33,417 bases of DNA from Lentisphaeria bacterium (lineage in GTDB: Bacteria; Verrucomicrobiota; Lentisphaeria; Victivallales; UBA1829). Every line of letters starts with the position of its first letter. Positions within the stretch are counted from its first letter, which is position 1. Where the stretch lies: assembly GCA_019408975.1 (NCBI GenBank), contig DXVA01000001.1:1-33417 (forward strand), in the 5' to 3' direction. The position numbers and the translations under genes are program-made. A model generated the notes under the pieces. The model did no database searches and was not told the origin of the DNA. It was given only the letters and a program-made list of their open reading frames with translations. Below, piece by piece: positions 21,039-28,782 of the stretch.

Positions 21039-21911
21039 ATGCTGAAATGCCAATGCCCTGAATGCGGAGTGAAAGCGGAACTTGAAAATTCCGCGTCAGA
21101 ACATCAATTCGCGTGCGAGTGCGGAAAGATTTACAGGATACCGCCCGCACCTCCCGCCGGAGATTTCAGAATCTGCCTGAACTGTTCCAAGCTGAACGAA
21201 TACGATGCGGGAATCTGTACCGGATGCAGTTTCAATTTCGTCAACAACAAAAAACATGCTCACAAAGTCAGAACGACCGAAGTTTCGCCGGGGAAGGGGT
21301 ATAGAATCGTAAAAAACGTGTTTCTGCTTCTCCTGCTGGCGGTTGCCGGGGGGCTCGGATACTGGATTTATTCCGCAGTTACGGCGAGTCCCATCGGGGT
21401 TTCGGGCGATGCGCCGCTTGGAACTTTCAAAGAAGGCAAGGATTTCAATTATGCCGTATTCAAACCGGTGAGCATGAAACTGCCTCCGAAGTGGAAGGAT
21501 TACAAGGGATACCAGTTTGTGCGCAAGAACAAGACTCCGCTCGGCGATGCCTTCGACCATGTCTTCCTGCTTGCCGACGCCAGAGGCAGAATTGCTGTGA
21601 TCAAGGGGCATTATACCGAGACCGTTGTTCCTTCCACTCCGGCGGAGAAAACTTTTTTCGAGCGTATCCGCAAAGAATACGGAATGCCGGAAGCGGAAGA
21701 TTTGAAACGAATCGGGGAGGACGGCGGAATGTTCAAACCGACGAAATACGAGGAAAAGTGGGAGAACGGCAGGATTCGCTATGTCCACAACCGGATCGGC
21801 AATCCGGGAACTTTCGGATTGAAAGCCGTCGGCACGATTTTCGTTACTCTGAAAGACAATCCGGTGACTCCGGAAGATCTTTCGGACATGCCCGAAGAAC
21901 GTCCGAAATGA
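21039..21911 (+). CDS. Zinc-ribbon, single-span membrane protein of unknown function
   Basis: The 290-residue protein starts with two zinc-ribbon modules (CPEC...CEC and CLNC...CTGC, residues 5-63), a basic linker, one membrane span (about 89-113, NVFLLLLLAVAGGLGYWIYSAV), and an extracytoplasmic domain of about 170 residues (FVRKNKTPLGDAFDHVFLLADARGRIAVIKG and further) with no recognised fold. The layout, sensing ribbons inside and a domain outside, is shared with its upstream neighbour. It converges on the pseudopilin gene at 21935 with a 23-base gap and no clear terminator. Confidence 0.75.
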   Translation: MLKCQCPECGVKAELENSASEHQFACECGKIYRIPPAPPAGDFRICLNCSKLNEYDAGICTGCSFNFVNNKKHAHKVRTTEVSPGKGYRIVKNVFLLLLLAVAGGLGYWIYSAVTASPIGVSGDAPLGTFKEGKDFNYAVFKPVSMKLPPKWKDYKGYQFVRKNKTPLGDAFDHVFLLADARGRIAVIKGHYTETVVPSTPAEKTFFERIRKEYGMPEAEDLKRIGEDGGMFKPTKYEEKWENGRIRYVHNRIGNPGTFGLKAVGTIFVTLKDNPVTPEDLSDMPEERPK

Positions 21912-21934
21912 GCCTGCCTTTCCATCAGGGCGGT

Positions 21935-22705
21935 TCATTCTCCTTTCCCGTTGAATGGATAATAATTGCCGGGATAAAGGTAGCGGTTGGGATTTACCGT
22001 TGTTTTTAGTTGTTCTCTCCGAATGGTTGCGACATGGGAATCCATAAAGAAAAGATTCAGGTTCCTGGAGCTGTCATGCCGCAGTTTGAATGCTCCGCTG
22101 AGTCCGAAATCGGCGGAATCCCCTATCCACCCCAGAATAGAAGGATATCTTACCGTTTCATATCGCATATAGAATCTGTCTTCAATGCCGTAGTCGAAAG
22201 CCCCATTGTTGCGTGCCTCATACGTTGTGCTTACCATATAATCGGAAACCGGATGCCATTTTGTGAAACCATGCTCTTTTTCAGTGGGACACAACATAAT
22301 GCCTTTCGGCGGTGTCTTCACATCAAAAGTTTCATATTTCCATGGCAGATAGCCCAGCAGAAAAGTGGGGTTTTTGCCTTTTCCCAGCATATAAAGCCAT
22401 GAATCTGTCGTACTGTATCCGGAACCTCCCGTTTTACGGAACATATTGGAACCTGCACTCCAGCCTTTGTAGTCATTGGCATAGGCAGTGTAGCCATAGC
22501 CTATCTGCTTCAAATTGGTTGAACATAAAACTACATGGCTTTTCTCTTTTGCTTTGTTCAAGGCCGGCAGTAAAAGTGCCGCGAGAATCGCGATGATCGC
22601 AACTACGATGAGAAGCTCTATCAATGTGAAAATCCATGTTTTCACCTGCAATGCCTGGCTTGGCAAACGGGAGGCATTACTCGTCATGACGGAAACTCTG
22701 TTCAT
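21935..22705 (-). CDS. Pseudopilin-type protein next to a DUF4838 protein
   Basis: The 256-residue protein has a leader of about 25 residues, then WIFTLIELLIVVAIIAILAALLLPALNKAKE, a prepilin signal with Ile at -1 (cut before Phe) and Glu at +5, and the first helix. The mature part has CSTNLKQIGYGYTAYANDYKGW, the typical PVC pseudopilin continuation, a CPTE block, and near the end LRHDSSRNLNLFFMDSHVATI, a variant of the H-X9-DG region with Ser in place of Gly. GAGGAG lies ahead of the start. It starts 51 bases after the DUF4838 gene and probably is the third gene of that LacI-led operon. A perfect inverted repeat at 22626-22645 covers the cleavage site, as in the other pseudopilin. Confidence 0.88.
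   Translation of the reverse strand: MNRVSVMTSNASRLPSQALQVKTWIFTLIELLIVVAIIAILAALLLPALNKAKEKSHVVLCSTNLKQIGYGYTAYANDYKGWSAGSNMFRKTGGSGYSTTDSWLYMLGKGKNPTFLLGYLPWKYETFDVKTPPKGIMLCPTEKEHGFTKWHPVSDYMVSTTYEARNNGAFDYGIEDRFYMRYETVRYPSILGWIGDSADFGLSGAFKLRHDSSRNLNLFFMDSHVATIRREQLKTTVNPNRYLYPGNYYPFNGKGE
22626..22645. repeat. 20-base inverted repeat over the pilin signal, third copy
   Basis: GTGAAAA (22626-22632), six bases, TTTTCAC (22639-22645). Read on the coding (minus) strand it encodes V-K-T-W-I-F-T, the same place as at 13995-14014. Confidence 0.6.
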
Positions 22706-22756
22706 TATTTTTATCTCCTCTCTTTCGTCTGTTATCTTCTGCTTTTATGGAATTGG

Positions 22757-25591
22757 TTATTTTTCGCTCATCAGGAAAACATCTTTATAGAGACCGCCTT
22801 TACCTGCGGCATCAGTGACTTTGACGGTCAGCTGATGTACTCCCGGGCTCATATTTTCCGGAAGTCTGATTATGAACGGTTCCCGCCACAGGGTTGCGGC
22901 ATCGCCCTTATGATGCCCGCCGATGTATTTGCCATCAAGCCAGAGCCAGGCGCGTTCGTCTGCTCCGCCGAAATATAAAGAGTACCGTTTCCCGGATTTT
23001 ATTTCAATTGTTTTTCGATACCACGCCGTGCCGTCAAAAATGTATCCTTGATCCTCCCAGAAATTACCGCTTTTTATCGTATCCCATTTTGAGTCATCCA
23101 GATTGGGTGCAAACCATTTTTCTTTATCGCCGGCCGCTGCAAAATCAGTTTTGAATTTCCACGGATTCAAGATGTTTTCCAGATTGTATTTTTCTTTCAG
23201 GCTGCGGAAAACTGTTGCATTGTCCAGCAGTTGTTTGAATATGGTAAAACGATTGGTTCCATAAAATCCCTCCTTATGCCCTCCGGGAAGAATCTTCTGC
23301 GAAATCAGATGATCCAGCATTTTGCGTATCTCTTTCAGCTGTGATATGATTGAATCGTAACTTTTCTGATCGGGGGAATCATAAAAGTGGTTTGCAGATT
23401 TTATGAAACTGGAATGCAGCTTCAGGTATGCCCAGTATTTCTTCTCTCTTTCCAGGGCGCATAAGATGCGTTTATCGTGTCCGGCTTGCTTCTCTGCCTG
23501 TTTCAGCATATCTTTCATTGTCCGGAGCTGTTCTTCGCTGAACACGGGCACAGTAAGATATCCGTATCTTATATGGGCAGACGGTGCGGCAAGAGTCTGT
23601 TCCAATAGGCTGTAATAGTTTTTCATGAGATTGCCCGCCGGTCCATAGAGTTTATTGAAATAGTCATTCTTCAAAAGCATGTCGTTGAACCAGGGATTCC
23701 ATGCCAGGCGCGCACCGAGATAATGCTGAAAGGCATCTGCTCCGGCCCATCCATCCATAGTTTCTTCACAGATCCCTTGAATATTAAGAAGATTGAGAAA
23801 ACGGAAGTGTTCCGTATGGGACGCAACAGTTCCAAAGGTGGGGGATTCGGAAAAACACGGATTAAGATAGTGGTAGGTATAAACAATAATACGTCCGGAT
23901 ACCAGTTTGTTCCATTCAAGGAGGGCCGGATAATTTGACGCTTCGCAAAATAGAATCCAGACGCCCTCCGCCGGTTTTACCTTCTTCGGAGGTTCTTTTG
24001 TCCATGTATAGGCAAATATCAGAACCGATTTGCCGGGGTTTTTCCCGCGGATTCTGCGTGAAAGCACATTTGCCATATACATCTGCTGGTCTGTCGCTGT
24101 AATGACATTACTGCCGTCGGGACACAATGCGAGGCATTTTTCACACTGGCACCAAAGGCAGAACCCATCTTCCTGCATCAACGGGAAGTAGAATAAATCA
24201 GGATGTTTCCTGAAATATTCAACGGCAATTTCCGACAGCTTATTTATGACTTCCGGGTTTGTATTGCATATCTGTGCTGATTTTGCACGATATTTTCCGG
24301 TTGCTTTATCATAACAGAACCAGGCGGGATGATCTTTGAAATATTTTGAGGGTGGCAAATGCTGGTGATAAAAGCATTGTCCGTGAAGCGGAATGCTGCC
24401 GCCGCGGGTGTCATAAAATGTTTTTATGCTTTCGTCAGCGTTTCCCGTTTTCGGGAGCCTTCCGAGTTCTACATTAAAGCGGTTTTTGATTGTCCAGTCT
24501 GCCATATCCCAGATATGCTGTTTGAATCCTGCTGTTCTGCTGTCTGCGCAATAATGCGGGCGGCGATAGGAAAAGCATGGTGCCTCCGAGTCTTTGAAAA
24601 GCGGGATTTTCAGGTTCGGATTGAAGGGGACGATTTCTCCCCATTCAAATGGTGCAAACCAGCGGATTCCTGCCGCCTTTTCCAGAAAATCATAGACGGC
24701 ATAGAGCAATGCCCGTGGAGAATTGCCAACAATGGAGACCTTTTTCCCGTCGATGCTTTCTGAATGAAAAGCCTCTTCCGGCTTTGCAGGTATGACTTTG
24801 AGTTCGAATGATTTCCCGCCGGGGGTATTTTTTGAGTTGACGGGAAATATTTTACCTGTTGCCATGCCTAGATATTTTGCCAATTCCCCTGCCGCAAAAA
24901 TTTCTGTTTTTGTTGCATTTTTTCCTATCGTAATGGTAAAGCCGTCCAGAGAAACGGCATCTTTCCTGATTGTTTCCTTAAATGCGTAAGGAACGGATTT
25001 TTCATGTCGGCTGATTGCCGAAAGGTGTTTTCGGATTTCTCCTGTGTCTGAATTTTTGTTGGTGAGTCGTAGATTTCTGAATGCAAATTGTACATTTTCC
25101 CAGGCACAGAAACTGATTGCGTGAAGGGTTCCTTGTGAAGCAAGACTGCTGCTTCCTTTGGTGCCTCTGACAAAATAAAAGAAATGATTCAGGATTGCCG
25201 TTGCTCTGGCGCCGCTTTTTAATTCAAGAGTAACTGTCTTCCATTGAGGCGTGATTGTAAATATTGAATCAAATTGCGCATGATCATGTTTCGACAGGTT
25301 GCGGAATAATGTCAGGCAGAGGTTGTGATTTCTGTTGTCAAGAGACTTGATTTCCAGTTCTATATACTTATAATCGTTCAGCAGATTTCCGGATTTTACA
25401 TCAAACGATATCCAGGCGGATGATTTTCCCTGGGGGGGACACAGTGCCAATTCATATATTCCCTTCCGACATGCATAACGTCCACGCATGTCGTGAGGAC
25501 CTGCTTTTCCCAGTTTGATCATCCCTTCTGACGCATTGCAGAGAAAGATCGTAAATAATAACGTCGCTAATGCCGGTAAGGTTTTTTTCAT
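22757..25591 (-). CDS. Secreted DUF4838 multi-domain protein, probable glycan-active
   Basis: The 944-residue protein has a signal peptide (MKKTLPALATLLFTIFLCNA). Domains by appearance: an N-terminal beta-sandwich of carbohydrate-binding type (about 25-175), an alpha-glucuronidase-like N-domain with ITIGKNATKTEIFAAGELAKYLG (about 220-320), the DUF4838 barrel-like part (FCLWCQCEKCLALCPD and WILFCEASNYPALLEW, about 360-640), a helical stretch, and a C-terminal GH2-type sugar-binding sandwich (about 840-944, W-DTIKSGNFWEDQGYIFDGTAWYRKTI). Several DUF4838 proteins lie in glycan-use loci; no catalytic residues can be named safely. AAGGAG precedes the start. A 60-base sample (23161-23220) has 38% G+C, lower than the beta-helix gene (29041-29100, 63%), hinting at a separate origin. 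Confidence 0.82.
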   Translation of the reverse strand: MKKTLPALATLLFTIFLCNASEGMIKLGKAGPHDMRGRYACRKGIYELALCPPQGKSSAWISFDVKSGNLLNDYKYIELEIKSLDNRNHNLCLTLFRNLSKHDHAQFDSIFTITPQWKTVTLELKSGARATAILNHFFYFVRGTKGSSSLASQGTLHAISFCAWENVQFAFRNLRLTNKNSDTGEIRKHLSAISRHEKSVPYAFKETIRKDAVSLDGFTITIGKNATKTEIFAAGELAKYLGMATGKIFPVNSKNTPGGKSFELKVIPAKPEEAFHSESIDGKKVSIVGNSPRALLYAVYDFLEKAAGIRWFAPFEWGEIVPFNPNLKIPLFKDSEAPCFSYRRPHYCADSRTAGFKQHIWDMADWTIKNRFNVELGRLPKTGNADESIKTFYDTRGGSIPLHGQCFYHQHLPPSKYFKDHPAWFCYDKATGKYRAKSAQICNTNPEVINKLSEIAVEYFRKHPDLFYFPLMQEDGFCLWCQCEKCLALCPDGSNVITATDQQMYMANVLSRRIRGKNPGKSVLIFAYTWTKEPPKKVKPAEGVWILFCEASNYPALLEWNKLVSGRIIVYTYHYLNPCFSESPTFGTVASHTEHFRFLNLLNIQGICEETMDGWAGADAFQHYLGARLAWNPWFNDMLLKNDYFNKLYGPAGNLMKNYYSLLEQTLAAPSAHIRYGYLTVPVFSEEQLRTMKDMLKQAEKQAGHDKRILCALEREKKYWAYLKLHSSFIKSANHFYDSPDQKSYDSIISQLKEIRKMLDHLISQKILPGGHKEGFYGTNRFTIFKQLLDNATVFRSLKEKYNLENILNPWKFKTDFAAAGDKEKWFAPNLDDSKWDTIKSGNFWEDQGYIFDGTAWYRKTIEIKSGKRYSLYFGGADERAWLWLDGKYIGGHHKGDAATLWREPFIIRLPENMSPGVHQLTVKVTDAAGKGGLYKDVFLMSEK

Positions 25592-25683
25592 AGATCGGTT
25601 CTCCTTTTCTGATTGTTCTGCTTAGTGGAATTCTGTTGAAACAATAATTAAAAATTCAATAAGTTTGAATGATCTCAGTTTTC

Positions 25684-26811
25684 TCATCTGCGATATTCTT
25701 CATAGCTGAGATCCTCCTGAAGCTGCTCCGGCAGAGGAGTGGTGTCATAAAGATGGACTGTTTCCTCATCTTCTTCGATTGTCTGGAACGTGTTGATCCA
25801 TGTCAGGTAGTTTTCTTCCTGGACGGTACAGCCGCAGCTGCGGGCGATCCGCAGTTTCGGTTCGAGAAGAATCTGCTCCCGCGGGAAATCTTTTCCGTGG
25901 ATTATTTTGTCGATCATAATCCGCGCTACCAGCTTGCCGAAGTGTTCCATCGGCTGGATGACGGTCGTGATCGCGGGGGATGTGAATTTGGTGAATGACA
26001 TGCCGTCGAATCCTGTGACGGCGATATCTTCCGGAATCCGGATGCCGTGCCGCTGAAGATAACGGGAAAGTCTGGCGGCGATGAAATCATTGGTACAGAG
26101 GAATGCCGTCAGTTTTTCTTTGATCACGGCATCCCGGAGCCGGCGCATGGAATCTGGATTTTTCAGAACGTGGATCATCCAGCTTTCAGCAGGTTTGATC
26201 CCGTATTCCGCCAGCTTTGCCTTGTAGCCTGCGAGTTTCGGGTCATTCGGGGCAAGGGCGCCGATCAATCCGATGCGGCGATGTCCGTGGACGGTGATCA
26301 GATGCTCTGCAAGCATTTCAGCACCCCTCCGTATATTGATGCCGTATGGTCCGTGATCGCCGGTCATGAGGATCGGCAGGTCATAAGACTTGGACAGGCG
26401 GGCATTGTCGCAGCGCAGAAAGATGATGCCGTCCGCACACCTGCTGGAGAACTGCCGTATCAGAGCGTCCTGATCTTTTTTCGCCTTCTGCATCGGCATG
26501 CTCGTGATGAAAGTTTCAAATCCTTCGGCGTTCAGCGTTCTTACGACACAGTTCAGAAGCTCCGTATTGGGAGCGATCATAAATGACGGCTGCACGATTC
26601 CGATGCTGCGTGACATGCCGCCGCGCAGGGCTACCGCCATGATGTTGGACTGATATCCCATTTCCCGGGCAACCTGCCTGACCAGTGCTTTCGTTTTTTC
26701 CGAAACTTTCGTGGTTCCATGCGAATAGCCGTCCGGTTTGAGCGCCAGAGACACCGCCTGCATCGAGACGTTGCATTTTTCCGCGATATCTTTAAGAGAA
26801 ACTCCCCGCAT
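25684..26811 (-). CDS. LacI-family transcription regulator
   Basis: The 375-residue protein has a LacI helix-turn-helix (VSLKDIAEKCNVSMQAVSLAL, then KVSEKTKALVRQVAREMGYQSN, residues 4-56) and a periplasmic-binding-like effector domain (RSIGIVQPSFMIAPNTEL, ADGIIFLRCDNARL, GHRRIGLIGALAPND, FLCTNDFIAARLSRYLQ, IAVTGFDGMSFTKFTSPAITTV). A C-terminal tail of about 40 acidic residues follows the usual end. Start 26811 has AAGGAG six bases ahead and is preferred over a start at 26988, which would add an unusual 59-residue N-terminus. The DUF4838 gene follows after 92 bases, so this is a local sugar-responsive repressor; its own operator overlaps the promoter. Confidence 0.92.
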   Translation of the reverse strand: MRGVSLKDIAEKCNVSMQAVSLALKPDGYSHGTTKVSEKTKALVRQVAREMGYQSNIMAVALRGGMSRSIGIVQPSFMIAPNTELLNCVVRTLNAEGFETFITSMPMQKAKKDQDALIRQFSSRCADGIIFLRCDNARLSKSYDLPILMTGDHGPYGINIRRGAEMLAEHLITVHGHRRIGLIGALAPNDPKLAGYKAKLAEYGIKPAESWMIHVLKNPDSMRRLRDAVIKEKLTAFLCTNDFIAARLSRYLQRHGIRIPEDIAVTGFDGMSFTKFTSPAITTVIQPMEHFGKLVARIMIDKIIHGKDFPREQILLEPKLRIARSCGCTVQEENYLTWINTFQTIEEDEETVHLYDTTPLPEQLQEDLSYEEYRR

Positions 26812-26823
26812 GAACAACTCCTT

Positions 26824-26841
26824 AAATTGAACGTTAAATTT
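26824..26841. promoter_or_regulatory. Putative LacI-type operator
   Basis: AAATTGAACGTTAAATTT is an 18-base palindrome with a central AACGTT and one mismatched pair, immediately downstream of the -10 of the regulator's own promoter. The CG centre and flank position are typical of LacI-family sites. Confidence 0.65.
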
Positions 26842-26869
26842 ATTATAATCGAAAAATTGGAAAAAACAA
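26842..26869 (-). promoter_or_regulatory. Promoter of the LacI-type gene and DUF4838 operon
   Basis: Read on the minus strand: TTGTTT (26869-26864), 16 bases, TATAAT (26847-26842). Confidence 0.65.
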
Positions 26870-27041
26870 GGTCCCTTTCCTGAAAAAATACATTTTTTTT
26901 GAGATCTCTGGGAATATACGCCACTGAGCGGTGAACGGATGCACTCTTTGGAAAACGCGGTTCTTTCTACTGGAATGAGTTGAAACAACTTCGCGCGGAA
27001 CTATGCCGGGGAACATCCGGAATAATTTTTTCTTTTCCGGT

Positions 27042-27070
27042 TTGCATTTTCATGACGGAAGGATTAAGCT
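27042..27070 (+). promoter_or_regulatory. Possible promoter of the zinc-ribbon / TatD-like pair
   Basis: TTGCAT (27042-27047), 17 bases, TAAGCT (27065-27070). The -10 is poor, so the site is only a suggestion. Confidence 0.3.
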
Positions 27071-27103
27071 ATTGCAGTAACATGGAAAACGGGAGAGCTG
27101 GCG

Positions 27104-27487
27104 ATGAAACCGGGTGATTCTTTTGATTGTCCGCACTGCGGAAGAAATACCTTTTTGAAAAAGGAGACGGTCATGGAGGGGTGGACCAGAAAAGGCGAGG
27201 TCCTGAAATGTGTTTCCTGCGGCGCCGTGATTGAGGAGCTGAAAGAGGAAAAGACCGGGAAAAAAGTCTCTCCTCTGGAAAATGACGCGGCTCTGAAGTT
27301 CAAGAGTCTGCTGGGGGAGGAGTTCGGGAAGAAACCGGAGATCAAGGCTGCGGCGGATGAAAAGAAGTTCTGCCGGGACTGTGCGCACCTGATCGCGCAT
27401 CCGTTCCTGACGCGGTGCATGAAGTTCGCCAAAGATGTCAATCCGATGGATGACTGTCCGTCATTCACCCCGAAAAAAGAGGAGTGA
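27104..27487 (+). CDS. Small two-module zinc-ribbon protein of unknown function
   Basis: The 127-residue soluble protein has an N-terminal ribbon (CPHC at 9-12, CVSC about 42-45) separated by KKETVMEGWTRKG, a charged middle, and a C-terminal cysteine module (FCRDCAHLI, LTRCMKF, DDCPSF). The first half resembles archaeal and bacterial zinc-ribbon domains; no named family is claimed. GGGAG precedes ATG 27104. The next gene starts three bases after its stop, so the two are translated together and may work as partners. Confidence 0.7.
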   Translation: MKPGDSFDCPHCGRNTFLKKETVMEGWTRKGEVLKCVSCGAVIEELKEEKTGKKVSPLENDAALKFKSLLGEEFGKKPEIKAAADEKKFCRDCAHLIAHPFLTRCMKFAKDVNPMDDCPSFTPKKEE

Positions 27488-27490
27488 GCC

Positions 27491-28324
27491 ATGATCATTG
27501 AACCGCACATCCATATGTATTCCAGGACGACCGATGATTATCAGGCAATGTTCAGGTCGGGCATCCGCGCCTGTGTCGAGCCCTCTTTTTGGATGGGATG
27601 CAACCGCCGTTACGCAGGAACGTTCTTCGATTATTTTCAGCTGATTCTTGAGTTTGAAACAATTCGCGCGCGCCGTTTCGGCATTGATCATTACGCCGCG
27701 ATTGCCCTGAATCCGAAAGAGGCGGAAGATACGGTGCTGGCAAATGAAGTGATCGACGGGATCGAAGCGTATCTGGATCATCCCCGCTGTGTCGCGCTCG
27801 GAGAGATCGGGCTGAACAATATCACGGAAAACGAGCGTGCGGCATTCGAGCGCCAGCTTGCGATCGCACACCGGAAAAATATGCCCGTCATCATCCATCT
27901 TCCCCATGTGAATAAGGAAAAAGGGATCGAGTGGACTGCGGACGTGATACGGAACGAGGGCATCGACGTGACGAAAGTTCTGATCGACCACAATACGGAG
28001 GCCTGCATGAAACAGGCGCGCGATACCGGATGCTGGACAGGCATGACGGTATATCCGGTCTCGAAGCTGAATCCGCAGCGTGTTTCGGCATTGATCCGCG
28101 AATACGGTTCGGAGCGCATGATCGTGGACGGTTCCGCCGACTGGGGCGTATCCGATCCATTGAGCCTGGTGAAAACCGCCGCGTTCATGAAGCAGGACGG
28201 GCATTCCCTTGAATCTGTCAACAGGATTCTGTTTGACAACCCGAACCGTTTTTATTCCGCCTCTCCGAACTGGAAGCCTGAATTTGACATCCAGCCCCTG
28301 CGGATTGAAGAATTCCAGCGGTGA
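27491..28324 (+). CDS. TatD-like metal-dependent hydrolase resembling EboB
   Basis: The 277-residue TIM-barrel hydrolase starts MIIEPHIHMYSRTTDDYQAM (metal ligands His6 and His8), then ACVEPSFWMG, FDYF, IALNPKEAED, ALGEIGLNNIT (carboxylate), VIIHLPHVNKEKG (His), VLIDHNTEA (His) and MIVDGSADWGVSDPL (Asp). The combination HxHMYSRTTDDY, EPxFW and IDHN is close to what I recall for EboB, the TatD-like protein of the ebo operon, which helps export precursors such as scytonemin monomers in cyanobacteria. No other ebo genes (prenyltransferase, sugar-phosphate cyclase, isomerase) are found beside it. GGAG lies before ATG 27491. The reaction is unknown. Confidence 0.8.
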   Translation: MIIEPHIHMYSRTTDDYQAMFRSGIRACVEPSFWMGCNRRYAGTFFDYFQLILEFETIRARRFGIDHYAAIALNPKEAEDTVLANEVIDGIEAYLDHPRCVALGEIGLNNITENERAAFERQLAIAHRKNMPVIIHLPHVNKEKGIEWTADVIRNEGIDVTKVLIDHNTEACMKQARDTGCWTGMTVYPVSKLNPQRVSALIREYGSERMIVDGSADWGVSDPLSLVKTAAFMKQDGHSLESVNRILFDNPNRFYSASPNWKPEFDIQPLRIEEFQR

Positions 28325-28339
28325 TCCGGTTATCTATAC

Positions 28340-28385
28340 ACAATCCGGCGCAGGCGGGAGAACCATCTGCACCGGATTGTATTTT
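28340..28385 (+). terminator. Terminator after the TatD-like gene
   Basis: ACAATCCGG (28340-28348) pairs with CCGGATTGT (28372-28380), with an inner GCAG/CTGC stem after one mismatch, followed by ATTTT. Confidence 0.75.
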
Positions 28386-28416
28386 GACGCTCCTGCGGAA
28401 CTTTCTGCCTGTTCAG

Positions 28417-28444
28417 GTTTTCACTGTCAGCGGTTTCTGAAAAC
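28417..28444 (-). terminator. Possible terminator of the beta-helix operon
   Basis: GTTTTCA (28417-28423) and TGAAAAC (28438-28444) pair perfectly around 14 bases, about ten bases past the last stop on the minus strand. There is no clear T-run. Confidence 0.35.
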
Positions 28445-28453
28445 AGGATTGCG

Positions 28454-28782
28454 TCAGATGATTGCGGGATAAATTCTGATTTTCATTCCGCCTGCGTTTT
28501 GGAAGACTCCTTTTGCATCTCCGCTCAGTTCAGGCGTCAGGGTGTATTCTCCCGGAGTGAGCCCCGATGTTTTAGCCGGATACGGAAGGACTGCTTCCCT
28601 GCGGGAGCGGCTTTGAAGTCATATTTCACTTTCCCGTTTCTGTCCCGCAGACGGAACGTAATCCCGTGGTTCCGGATTTCCAGAGGTGAAACATTCAGCT
28701 CGGCAATGGAGGATACGATGTCTCCGGATGCACACTCCAGAACCGGAGATTTGAATTCGACTGCCGCATCGTTGCGCCGCAT
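28454..28782 (-). pseudogene. Broken C-terminal domain behind the beta-helix protein
   Basis: Right after the TGA that ends the beta-helix protein (28783-28785), the same frame starts again at ATG 28782: MRRNDAAVEFKSPVLECASG, then SPLEIRNHGITFRLRDRNGK, a beta-sandwich-like pattern, up to AAPAG. There the frame breaks: the original frame stops at 28537, while the shifted frame continues sensibly as EAVLPYPAKTSGLTPGEYTL and TPELSGDAKG to a TGA at 28454. The break maps to the GGG run read on the minus strand at 28597-28599, so a lost G explains it. It is either a decayed C-terminal domain of the upstream protein or an assembly error; a separate small gene is less likely. Confidence 0.6.

Noticed and set aside
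25684..26988. Longer start for the LacI-type regulator
   Set aside because: It would translate through its own promoter and operator, while the start at 26811 has AAGGAG and the usual LacI N-terminus.
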